Shown: one piece after another, positions 1 to 4,947 of the stretch | Layout of the letters: every line of letters starts with the position of its first letter | Numbering within the stretch: position 1 is the stretch's first letter | Assembly (NCBI GenBank): GCA_040902855.1 | Contig: JBBDWN010000151.1 | Coordinates: 1-13,888, forward strand | DNA length: 13,888 bases | Origin: DATHWB01 sp040902855 | Lineage (GTDB): Bacteria > Actinomycetota > Acidimicrobiia > Spongiisociales > ZC4RG35 | Reading direction: 5' to 3' | Position numbers and translations under genes: made by a program | Notes under the pieces: generated by a model | Database searches by the model: none | Seen by the model: the letters and a program-made list of their open reading frames with translations, nothing else | What the model was told of the DNA's origin: nothing

Positions 1-555
1 GTGGGCGGCGACGAGTATCTCGGTCGACCCTCCCTCCGTGTACGGGTAGAGGTTGATCACCAGGCCGACGACGGCGAATGGGGCAATCGTCAGGAGGGTC
101 TTGCGCAGGGAGAGCCGCCGCCGACGGGCGAAGAATCCGGCGAGGAACGGTATGACGAGCAAACCCAGGTTGCGGACCAGCCACCGCGACTCTTCGCCAG
201 GGAATCCGGCGACCAGGCGCACGATCTGGATGGCCACCGCAGCCGCGACAGCGAACATCAGCATCTCCACCCAACGGCTGTCGGGTTCGGACTGGTCGGC
301 CCGTCCGGCGAGGCCGAGTTGTCTCCACAACCGGCCGCTGTGCTGACGGGCGAACTCTGCTGACAGTTCGTCGATCCCGCCCATGCGCTTGACGGCGATC
401 AGGAAGGCCTCGTCTTCGTCGAGGCCGGCTGTGGTCAGATCGGTGACCTGGTCGCGCAGGTGGACCTCCAACTCCTCCACATCCCGGCCGTCCATCGCCG
501 GACCCTGGGCAACGAACGCCCGCCACTCTGCGATATCGGATTCCAGACGTTCCAC
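1..555 (-). CDS. Permease prefix domain (HAAS-like) membrane protein, partial
   Basis: The frame is open for 185 codons from a GTG at 555 to the left edge, so the C-terminus is missing. Residues 1-75 are soluble and helical, rich in acidic residues, with the pattern LEVHLRDQVTDL (29-40), then LDEDEAFLIAVKRMG (45-59). That is the usual look of the short prefix domain found before permeases or alone beside PadR genes. Hydrophobic segments follow at about 97-117, 128-143 and 152-170. The GTG start lies one base after the PadR stop, with GGGAAGG about six bases upstream, so the two are one operon and probably translationally coupled. An ATG at 560 that overlaps the PadR stop leads only to a 41-codon frame without these features. 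In this family the PadR partner usually represses the pair; what the membrane protein does is unknown. The gene assignment is good, the function is not established. Confidence 0.8.
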   Translation of the reverse strand, partial: MERLESDIAEWRAFVAQGPAMDGRDVEELEVHLRDQVTDLTTAGLDEDEAFLIAVKRMGGIDELSAEFARQHSGRLWRQLGLAGRADQSEPDSRWVEMLMFAVAAAVAIQIVRLVAGFPGEESRWLVRNLGLLVIPFLAGFFARRRRLSLRKTLLTIAPFAVVGLVINLYPYTEGGSTEILVAAH

Positions 556-556
556 G

Positions 557-916
557 TCATGCCTTCCCGAGTGTGAGGGAGGTTGTGTCGAAGCCTCCCC
601 AGATGTCTTTCAGTGCCCGCGTCACGGTGTCCCACTGCCGCTTGTGCTCTGCCAGGGCCGCGTGGCCCTCGTCCGTGATTGCGTAGTACTTTCGACGTCG
701 CCCTTCGGGCGGCGTCCGCCATTCGGTGGTCACGTACCCGAGTCGTGCCAGCCGATGGAGCAGCGGGTAGAGCATTCCGTCGGTCCACTCGAACTCCCCG
801 TCCGAGAGCTCCCGAACGCGCTTGATGATGGCGTATCCGTAACTCTCGGATTCGGAGAGGATCGCCAGCACCAACGGTGTCGCCGAAGCCGCCACGAGGT
901 CTTTGTCTATCTGCAC
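557..916 (-). CDS. PadR family transcriptional regulator
   Basis: 119 residues, the usual length for a short PadR (subfamily 2 type) with one winged-helix domain and a C-terminal dimerising helix. The diagnostic segments are LAILSESESYGYAIIKRV (residues 17-34), GMLYPLLHRLARLGYV (recognition helix and start of the wing) and GRRRKYYAITDEGHAAL (wing and its exit). The start is a GTG at 916; the first residues, VQIDKDLVAASATPLVLAIL, match the normal N-terminal helix. It heads an operon with the membrane protein that follows one base later. PadR proteins normally repress their own operon until a ligand is bound, and a near-perfect 21-bp palindrome lies 27 bases upstream. The ligand cannot be told from the sequence. 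Confidence 0.93.
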   Translation of the reverse strand: MQIDKDLVAASATPLVLAILSESESYGYAIIKRVRELSDGEFEWTDGMLYPLLHRLARLGYVTTEWRTPPEGRRRKYYAITDEGHAALAEHKRQWDTVTRALKDIWGGFDTTSLTLGKA

Positions 917-928
917 CGCTCGCTCCGA

Positions 929-963
929 TACCTAGATTCGGAATGCATAGCAGTGCAATGTAT
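929..963 (-). promoter_or_regulatory. PadR autoregulatory operator and putative promoter
   Basis: A 21-bp palindrome at 943-963 has, on the plus strand, left arm ATGCATAGCA, central G, right arm TGCAATGTAT; eight of ten arm positions pair. The outer ATAC/ATGC...GTAT edges resemble the ATGT-N8-ACAT style sites known for PadR proteins. On the minus strand TTGCAC (958-953) and TAGGTA (934-929) could be a -35 and -10 with an 18-bp spacer, which puts the palindrome over the -35. The palindrome is directly visible; the promoter and the identity of the binder are inferred. Confidence 0.6.
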
Positions 964-972
964 CACAATCTC

Positions 973-992
973 GTTTGGCTTTCTAGCCAAAC
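973..992. repeat. Perfect 8-bp stem hairpin (GTTTGGCT / AGCCAAAC)
   Basis: GTTTGGCT and AGCCAAAC are separated by TTCT. The hairpin has no T-tract on either side, and it touches the outer edge of the first 45-bp repeat copy. It may be a second operator for PadR or for the lost TetR protein, or a weak terminator. Only the symmetry is certain. Confidence 0.5.
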
Positions 993-1034
993 CCTGGGTT
1001 CAGGACCACCTATACGGTGGTTTTCCCGCACGAG
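990..1034 (+). repeat. 45-bp inverted repeat, left copy
   Basis: This 45-bp segment is repeated in reverse complement at 1713-1757 with a single mismatch (position 1026 here against 1721 there). Identity stops sharply at both ends. The copy contains two smaller palindromes: AACCC-T-GGGTT at its outer edge and ACCACC-TATAC-GGTGGT at 1005-1021. It faces away from the remnant genes, toward the PadR gene 73 bp further on. Confidence 0.9.
1005..1021. promoter_or_regulatory. 17-bp palindrome, candidate TetR-type operator (left)
   Basis: ACCACC and GGTGGT arms flank TATAC. Size and symmetry suit a TetR-family dimer, and the nearest TetR gene is the broken one starting inside the repeat-bounded segment. 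The assignment to that regulator is inferred from position only. Confidence 0.45.
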
Positions 1035-1086
1035 AACGGCGAGACAAGACGCTGATCCGACTGCACCGCGCGCAATGACCCGGGGA

Positions 1087-1324
1087 TCAGCCGCGGTGCT
1101 TCTCGAGGCCGTCGAGGATCAGATCCAGTCCGAATGCGAACTCGATGGCGTACTGGTCGGCGGTGGTGACGTACTCGGTCGCCATCTCGCTCAGGTGCGG
1201 GTACTTCCCCGATCGGGAGCGCCTTCTCGTCGGAGGCTTCTGATGGGGTGAAGGTCATGGCGGTCTCTTGGACCACAAACCCGTAGATGTAGCTGTCGAG
1301 CAGCCAGAAGGCGTGACCGGCCAT
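1087..1324 (-). pseudogene. TetR/AcrR family regulator, C-terminal fragment with frameshift
   Basis: Reading leftward from about 1324, one frame gives HAFWLLDSYIYGFVVQETA, a hallmark of the C-terminal ligand/dimer domain of one TetR group. The frame then shifts near 1204, where removing one base restores YPHLSEMATEYV and later FAFGLDLILDGLEKHRG followed by a stop at 1089-1087. These are the last roughly 80 residues of a normal TetR protein of about 200 or more. The DNA-binding N-terminus is absent: upstream of 1324 the sequence switches to the opposite-strand DUF6326 remnant. The product could not be a functional repressor. The similarity is recognised by eye. Confidence 0.8.
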
Positions 1325-1529
1325 CCTCGCCCCCTGTCTCATGGTCTTCTGCTCGCTGGTCCTCCGAACGCGTGTCAACCGGATGGCCAACATCGTGTTG
1401 AGCGTCGCCAACGCACTCACCGTGGTGGCGGGTGCGATCGGCGAGTGGGCACTACTACGTCCTCGGCAGTGTCGTCGAAGTGCCCTGCTGGTCGCCATCG
1501 CCTACTACGCCTGGTCCTGGGCGCGAGAG
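1323..1529 (+). pseudogene. DUF6326-like membrane protein, C-terminal fragment with two indels
   Basis: From 1323 the plus strand reads ILAPCLMVFCSLVL, RVNRMANIVL and then a hydrophobic stretch ending GEWA. It continues in another frame as YYVLGSVVEV and returns to the first frame as ALLVAIAYYAWSW. Joined, these match the second half of small four-helix membrane proteins of the DUF6326 type, which have NRWANI and a final YAWxW. The frame is lost by one extra base at about 1452 and regained by one missing base at about 1482. The N-terminal half is missing; its place is taken by the opposite-strand TetR remnant. After 1529 no family similarity or natural stop is apparent. Confidence 0.68.
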
Positions 1530-1712
1530 ATCGCGACGTCCTCCGATGCGGGACAAGTCCCGCTTCCCGCCGAACTGTGGGCTCCCGAACACACTGAGCG
1601 TGTTCCACAACCCTGGATACCGAACTCCCCCACCCAGGCGGGCGTGCTCAGTCGAGGTCGAGGCGGACGAGCAGGCTCACCCGGTCCCGACGATGTCCTG
1701 AGGCCTGTCGAA
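1530..1712. other. Decayed spacer with no recognisable gene
   Basis: Nothing in any frame resembles a known family. It contains a 19-bp near-palindrome at 1587-1605 with arms GAACAC and GTGTTC and three mismatched centre positions in total; this could be the old terminator hairpin of the membrane-protein gene or an operator. Counting the remnants, 917-1785 has no intact gene. Confidence 0.5.
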
Positions 1713-1757
1713 CTCGTGCGCGAAAACCACCGTATAGGTGGTCCTGAACCCAGGGTT
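1713..1757 (-). repeat. 45-bp inverted repeat, right copy
   Basis: Reverse-complement partner of 990-1034 (44 of 45 positions identical). It lies 28 bp before the alcohol dehydrogenase start and is oriented toward that gene exactly as the left copy is oriented toward PadR. Inside are the palindromes ACCACC-GTATA-GGTGGT (1726-1742) and GAACCC-A-GGGTTC (1746-1758, ending one base beyond the repeat). No target-site duplication flanks the pair. Confidence 0.9.
1726..1742. promoter_or_regulatory. 17-bp palindrome, candidate TetR-type operator (right)
   Basis: Same site as 1005-1021 in the opposite orientation, 43 bp upstream of the dehydrogenase start. It probably once controlled that gene and may still do so if another TetR protein recognises it. 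TATAGG inside it could be a -10 element, but no good -35 is seen; TAGGCT at 1773-1778 is an alternative -10 that would give a leaderless message. Confidence 0.45.
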
Positions 1758-1785
1758 CGACCCACGGCCGCGTAGGCTGACGGAC

Positions 1786-2739
1786 ATGAAGGCAGTCGTC
1801 CGCGACCGTTACGGCTCACCTGATGTGTTGCGGGTAGAAGAGGTTCCGATGCCAACACCGGGAGCCAACCAGGTGCTCGTCAAGGTCGCCGCCACGTCGA
1901 TCAACCTGTCCGATTGGGAAGGTCTGCGCGGGTCCCCGATGTATGCCCGGATCGGAGGCCTTCGGTCCCCGGCGTGGCGCACCCTCGGCTCCGACATCGC
2001 CGGAACGGTGGAGGCCGTCGGGTCCGATGTCACCGCATTCGTTCCCGGTGACGAGGTCTACGGCGACAACCTCGCACTGATGGGGGGCTTCGCCGAGTAC
2101 GCGGTGGCCCCGGCGGGTGTGCTTTCTCACAAGCCGAAGACGTTGACGTTCGCTGAAGCCTCGACCATTCCTCAGGCAGGGCCGATCGCATTGCAGGGGA
2201 CTACCGGCGCGGGCCCGGGACAGCGGATACTGATCAACGGAGCGGGCGGCGGCTCCGGGTCCTTCGCCATCCAGCTCGCCAAGAGCGCCGGAGCGCACGT
2301 GACCGGTGTCGACAACGCCGCCAAGCTCGAGTTCATGCGATCGGTGGGGGCAGACGAAGTCGTCGACTACCGAAGCGAGGACTTCACCCGCGGCGAGCCC
2401 TACGACGTCGTGCTCGATCTCGTTGCCCACCGCTCGGTCTTCGCCTACCGACGGGCGCTGGCGCCCGGTGGCCGGTACCGATGTGTCGGCGGGTCGGTGA
2501 GGTCGTTGCTTCGGATCGTCACGTTCGGAGCGCTCGCGAGCCGTATCACCGGTCGGTCCATGGGACTCCTCATCGTCAAACTGGGACCGAAACACTTCGA
2601 GCCGCTCGCCTCACGGTGCGTGTCGGGCGAGGTCGACATCCACATCGACCGCACCTTCCGTCTCGAAGAAGTGCCGCAGGCCTTGGCCCACGTCGGCGAA
2701 GGTCGAGCGCTCGGCAAAGTCGTCATCGAATCCGAGTGA
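1786..2739 (+). CDS. NAD(P)-dependent alcohol dehydrogenase / quinone oxidoreductase, MDR family
   Basis: 317 residues, close to the 320-335 usual for zinc-free medium-chain reductases. The N-terminal GroES-like part begins MKAVVRDRYGSPDVLRVEEV and includes INLSDWEGLRG and PGDEVYGD. The Rossmann domain has the dinucleotide loop NGAGGGSG at 151-158 followed by VTGVD (172-176) at the end of the next strand. Catalytic zinc cysteine and histidine ligands are lacking, which suggests reduction of quinones, enones or aldehydes rather than classical alcohol oxidation. The ATG at 1786 is chosen because it gives the family N-terminus; a GTG at 1738 in the same frame would run through the repeat. It stands alone, with a candidate TetR operator upstream and TetR and DUF6326 remnants beyond. 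Substrate is unknown. Confidence 0.9.
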   Translation: MKAVVRDRYGSPDVLRVEEVPMPTPGANQVLVKVAATSINLSDWEGLRGSPMYARIGGLRSPAWRTLGSDIAGTVEAVGSDVTAFVPGDEVYGDNLALMGGFAEYAVAPAGVLSHKPKTLTFAEASTIPQAGPIALQGTTGAGPGQRILINGAGGGSGSFAIQLAKSAGAHVTGVDNAAKLEFMRSVGADEVVDYRSEDFTRGEPYDVVLDLVAHRSVFAYRRALAPGGRYRCVGGSVRSLLRIVTFGALASRITGRSMGLLIVKLGPKHFEPLASRCVSGEVDIHIDRTFRLEEVPQALAHVGEGRALGKVVIESE

Positions 2740-2764
2740 CCTCGGATCGCTTTTTAGCGGGGCA

Positions 2765-2784
2765 GCGGTTTGTTTTTGAACCGC
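2765..2784. terminator. Possible bidirectional terminator hairpin
   Basis: GCGGTT and AACCGC form a 6-bp stem around an eight-base T-rich loop between two convergent genes (stops at 2739 and 2804). A smaller CGCT-TTTT-AGCG hairpin lies just before it. No T-tract follows the stem on the plus strand, so termination strength is doubtful. Confidence 0.35.
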
Positions 2785-2803
2785 AACGCAGAGCAGAAGC
2801 GGG

Positions 2804-3334
2804 TCACGACCCAACCGTCAGAGTGAAGAAGGCGGGGTCAGAGGGTGGAACGACCGTGTGGGTCACGGCGATCAGATCGCCATTCGTGACCCGCGCCAGC
2901 CCTTCGGCGAAGTTGGTCATCAAAAGGTCGTGGTTCCACACGAACGCCGGGCGAGCGATCGGGCTCACCAGGTTCATCCACCACTTGGATGTTTGGACCA
3001 GCCACGTGAACGACAGCGCCGTTCCCTGCTCCTCGGTCCGGCTGAACCGGAAGAGGCCGCTGCCTTCCAGATCGCCGCTGGACTCGACGAGGATGTGGCT
3101 GGGCGAGGTCTCGATCACTTCGGTGACATAGGTGAAGCCGTACCGGAAGGGAGTCGTGACCCGGTACCGGTATCTCGCCCCGAGCGATCCGGGACTGGCC
3201 CCATCGAGGGATTCGACCTGGCGAGCCCATCGCCACCAGGTGGGCCATCGGGTGTAGTCCGAGAGCGCGTATTCGACAGAATCGGGGGGAGAGGTCAACT
3301 CCATTTCCGTCAGGAAGTGATAGCGGCCGGCCAT
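2804..3334 (-). CDS. SRPBCC (START/Bet v1-like) family protein
   Basis: 176 residues. The order is typical of the fold: a first strand YHFLTEMELTSPPDSVEYAL running into the first helix, the aromatic WPTWWRWARQVESLD segment, then the strands YRYRVTTPFRYGFTYVTEVIE, HILVESSGDLEGSGLFRFS and TALSFTWLV, and a long C-terminal helix around residues 130-150. Such proteins bind a hydrophobic ligand in a deep pocket; many act as lipid or polyketide carriers or cyclases. No catalytic residue can be pointed to. It is the last gene of the minus-strand unit led by MerR, 56 bp after another SRPBCC gene. The two are clearly different proteins, not a recent duplication. Confidence 0.85.
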   Translation of the reverse strand: MAGRYHFLTEMELTSPPDSVEYALSDYTRWPTWWRWARQVESLDGASPGSLGARYRYRVTTPFRYGFTYVTEVIETSPSHILVESSGDLEGSGLFRFSRTEEQGTALSFTWLVQTSKWWMNLVSPIARPAFVWNHDLLMTNFAEGLARVTNGDLIAVTHTVVPPSDPAFFTLTVGS

Positions 3335-3390
3335 CGGCGGAACGCTACCCCCGCACCGGGCGCGCGCTCTTCGAGCACGTCACCGCCGAA

Positions 3391-3894
3391 TCAGGCGTCG
3401 GCGTTCCCCCGAACGCTGGGCGTAGACCGGATGGCGGTTCTCAGATGGACGAGATTCGACGCCATGATCCGAACGAGGCGCTGGCGATAGAGGTCGCGTC
3501 TCCCGACCGGATGATCCGGTTGCAGTGTCACCGTCATGGTCACTCGAGTCTGGTTGTCGGTCACGGCTTCGAACTCATAGCCGTACCGAACACCGGCTCC
3601 CTCCTCGTCTGAGACCAGCTCGAGGAGGCGGTTGGGATCGAATGTGGTGATTTCGACGATCTCCTGGCTGTGACGAGGCACGGTGCGCGTTTGCAGGTAG
3701 CGCGAGCCGCGACGGATAGGGCCGACGGAGAGCGCATCGGTCGTGACGATCGCCCGATTCCATGTCGGCGTGTGCCGGAGATCGGATACGAAGGCGAACA
3801 CCGAATCGATCGGGGCGGAGATGATGACGTCTGTCGAAACCCGGATCGGTCGTGTGAGAGGAGCCTGTGCTTGTGGTTTGAGGTGTGCGGTCAT
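3391..3894 (-). CDS. SRPBCC family protein
   Basis: 167 residues from the ATG at 3894. The fold reads through IRVSTDVIISAPIDSVFAFV (17-36), the PTWNRAI turn typical of this family, and strands ending RVTMTVTLQ, followed by a C-terminal helix. The ATG at 3894 is preferred to a frame-extending start at 4032 because the extension is proline- and arginine-rich with no domain, and because the ATG overlaps the stop of the preceding small gene as ATGA. It is probably translated by coupling. A ligand-binding or carrier role is inferred from the family; no catalytic residues are identifiable. Confidence 0.85.
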   Translation of the reverse strand: MTAHLKPQAQAPLTRPIRVSTDVIISAPIDSVFAFVSDLRHTPTWNRAIVTTDALSVGPIRRGSRYLQTRTVPRHSQEIVEITTFDPNRLLELVSDEEGAGVRYGYEFEAVTDNQTRVTMTVTLQPDHPVGRRDLYRQRLVRIMASNLVHLRTAIRSTPSVRGNADA

Positions 3895-4145
3895 TGTTGG
3901 AGATCCTGTTCTGAGGACGGGGGTGTTTTGAATTGGTCGGGTGTGGTCCAGCAGTCCGGGCACTGCATCAGTCCGGCAGCGTCGGCCCGCTTGCGGGTCA
4001 CGAGGACGCCCGCTTCTCGGGTCGGGCGGCATGCGGGTCGCCGCGGATCGGAGGTCAGCCGGCGATGGCGAAATGGGTCGGTGCCCTGATAGACGACCCC
4101 GAGTGTGGAGTCCGAGCGGATGCCGAACGGGGGCAGGACCTTCAT
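3891..4145 (-). CDS. Small hypothetical protein with possible zinc-binding Cys cluster
   Basis: 84 residues starting MKVLPPFGIRSDSTLGV. The second half contains H27, C39 in PACRPTR, and C62/C65 in QCPDCW, spaced like a small zinc-ribbon or treble-clef protein (H-x11-C-x22-C-x2-C). Its stop TGA overlaps the ATG of the following SRPBCC gene in the classic 4-bp arrangement, the best evidence that it is real. It begins 46 bp after the MerR stop in the same direction. The ribosome binding site is weak (GAGAG). I do not recognise a named family. It could be a metal- or redox-responsive adaptor for the SRPBCC protein, but that is a guess. Confidence 0.55.
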   Translation of the reverse strand: MKVLPPFGIRSDSTLGVVYQGTDPFRHRRLTSDPRRPACRPTREAGVLVTRKRADAAGLMQCPDCWTTPDQFKTPPSSEQDLQQ

Positions 4146-4191
4146 ACGCGCGCTCTCGGGTGGCAGCGCAACCGGAAGCGACGGGTCCGGG

Positions 4192-4590
4192 TCATCGGTC
4201 TCCCGCCTTCGCCAACCGGTCGAGTCCCGCCAAGGCTGCGCGTGCCTGCTGGAGCCGCGCTTCCCACTCCTCGAGGCGACGGTGGGAAGTCTCGAGAACA
4301 CTTTCGAATGCTCGGGCGGCGTCTTCGACGCCATGACCTGCGGCGATCGCAACGTCCAAGGTGTCCGCCCGTTCGAGGAGCGTCCCCATTGTCTCCAGTG
4401 ACATACCGACGGGTTTGAGAGCCTTGACGAGGTGGAGTCGTTCGATGTCCGCCTCGGTGTAGAGCCGGAACCCGCCATCGGTTCGGCCGGAAGGTGACAC
4501 GAGACCGATCTCCTCGTAGTAGCGGATCGTCCGGAGCGAAAGTCCGACGGTCTCGGCAACTGTTCCAATTTGGTAATGCTCGTCGAGCAT
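4192..4590 (-). CDS. MerR family transcriptional regulator
   Basis: 132 residues. The N-terminal winged helix is textbook: YQIGTVAETVGLSLRTIRYY (6-25), EEIGLVSPSGRTDGGFRLY (26-44), then DIERLHLVKALKPVGMSLET. Residues about 85-125 form the antiparallel coiled-coil dimer helix (ARAFESVLETSHRRLEEWEA and onward). There is no cysteine anywhere, so it is not a MerR/CueR-type metal sensor; and no room for a drug-binding domain, so the signal is unclear. The start at 4590 has GGAGG about eight bases upstream. It leads the minus-strand unit with the small Cys protein and two SRPBCC genes, and a MerR-type operator lies 100 bp upstream, so autoregulation is likely. Confidence 0.93.
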   Translation of the reverse strand: MLDEHYQIGTVAETVGLSLRTIRYYEEIGLVSPSGRTDGGFRLYTEADIERLHLVKALKPVGMSLETMGTLLERADTLDVAIAAGHGVEDAARAFESVLETSHRRLEEWEARLQQARAALAGLDRLAKAGDR

Positions 4591-4689
4591 GCTGGGTCCT
4601 CCAGAAGGGGTATCAGACGAGGCGATCAGGGCGCGCTGGGCAGCGATATGGCTGCGTGACGCAGATTTGGCGGCTCTGCTGACAGCAGT

Positions 4690-4719
4690 ACTCTACCCTA
4701 ACGTAAGGGAAGAGTCGAA
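4690..4719 (-). promoter_or_regulatory. MerR-type palindromic promoter/operator
   Basis: Positions 4690-4715 form a 26-bp palindrome centred on ACGT (left arm ACTCTACCCTA, right arm TAAGGGAAGAGT) with 22 of 26 positions symmetric. On the minus strand TTCGAC (4719-4714) and TAGAGT (4695-4690) are separated by 18 bp, with the dyad lying in the spacer; this long-spacer layout is characteristic of promoters that MerR proteins remodel. The message would run toward MerR with a leader of about 95 bases. On the plus strand CTGACA (4679-4684) and TAAGGG with a 19-bp spacer could drive the DUF2795 gene from the same dyad. Confidence 0.65.
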
Positions 4720-4734
4720 CGGAGATCCTGCGAC

Positions 4735-4947
4735 ATGATGAAAGCCGTCACCCGCATCGAGATTGCAGACGTGGTGCGATCCGCCTTCGATCGAAACGGT
4801 GCAAACCGAACCGACCTGCTGCGCGTCGCTGAGAGCAACCAAGCTCGCCCGCAGGTTCTTGCAGCGCTTGCCGAGTTGCCAGAACGGCGATACGGCGCGA
4901 TGAACGACCTATGGGAGCACATCGGTCGCTTTCCGATCGACGCGTGA
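4735..4947 (+). CDS. DUF2795 domain protein
   Basis: 70 residues, starting with two ATG codons (4735, 4738) behind GGAGA. The C-terminal half, VLAALAELPERRYGAMNDLW followed by EHIGRF, matches the small DUF2795 module. The N-terminal half, TRIEIADVVRSAFDRNGANR, looks like a short helical extension. The fold resembles a small DNA- or protein-binding domain, but the function of the family is not known. Its TGA stop (4945-4947) overlaps the GTG start of the ADP-ribosylglycohydrolase gene, so the pair is probably translated together. The dyad that may control MerR ends 19 bp upstream, so the two transcription units may share control. Confidence 0.8.
   Translation: MMKAVTRIEIADVVRSAFDRNGANRTDLLRVAESNQARPQVLAALAELPERRYGAMNDLWEHIGRFPIDA

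Noticed and set aside
435..560. ATG at 560 overlapping the PadR stop as start of the next gene
   Set aside because: It leads to a 41-codon frame without family features; the GTG at 555 opens the frame with the prefix domain and membrane helices.
990..1757. Insertion sequence or MITE with 45-bp terminal repeats
   Set aside because: No transposase remnant, no target-site duplication, and the core holds fragments of chromosomal regulator and membrane genes; kept open only as an alternative in the findings.
1816..2595. 259-codon minus-strand frame
   Set aside because: Antisense to the MDR dehydrogenase; no domain and no plausible start region.
3895..4568. Long minus-strand frame overlapping MerR and entering the small Cys protein
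   Set aside because: Only the part after the ATG at 4145 is supported; the upstream portion is out-of-frame reading of MerR.
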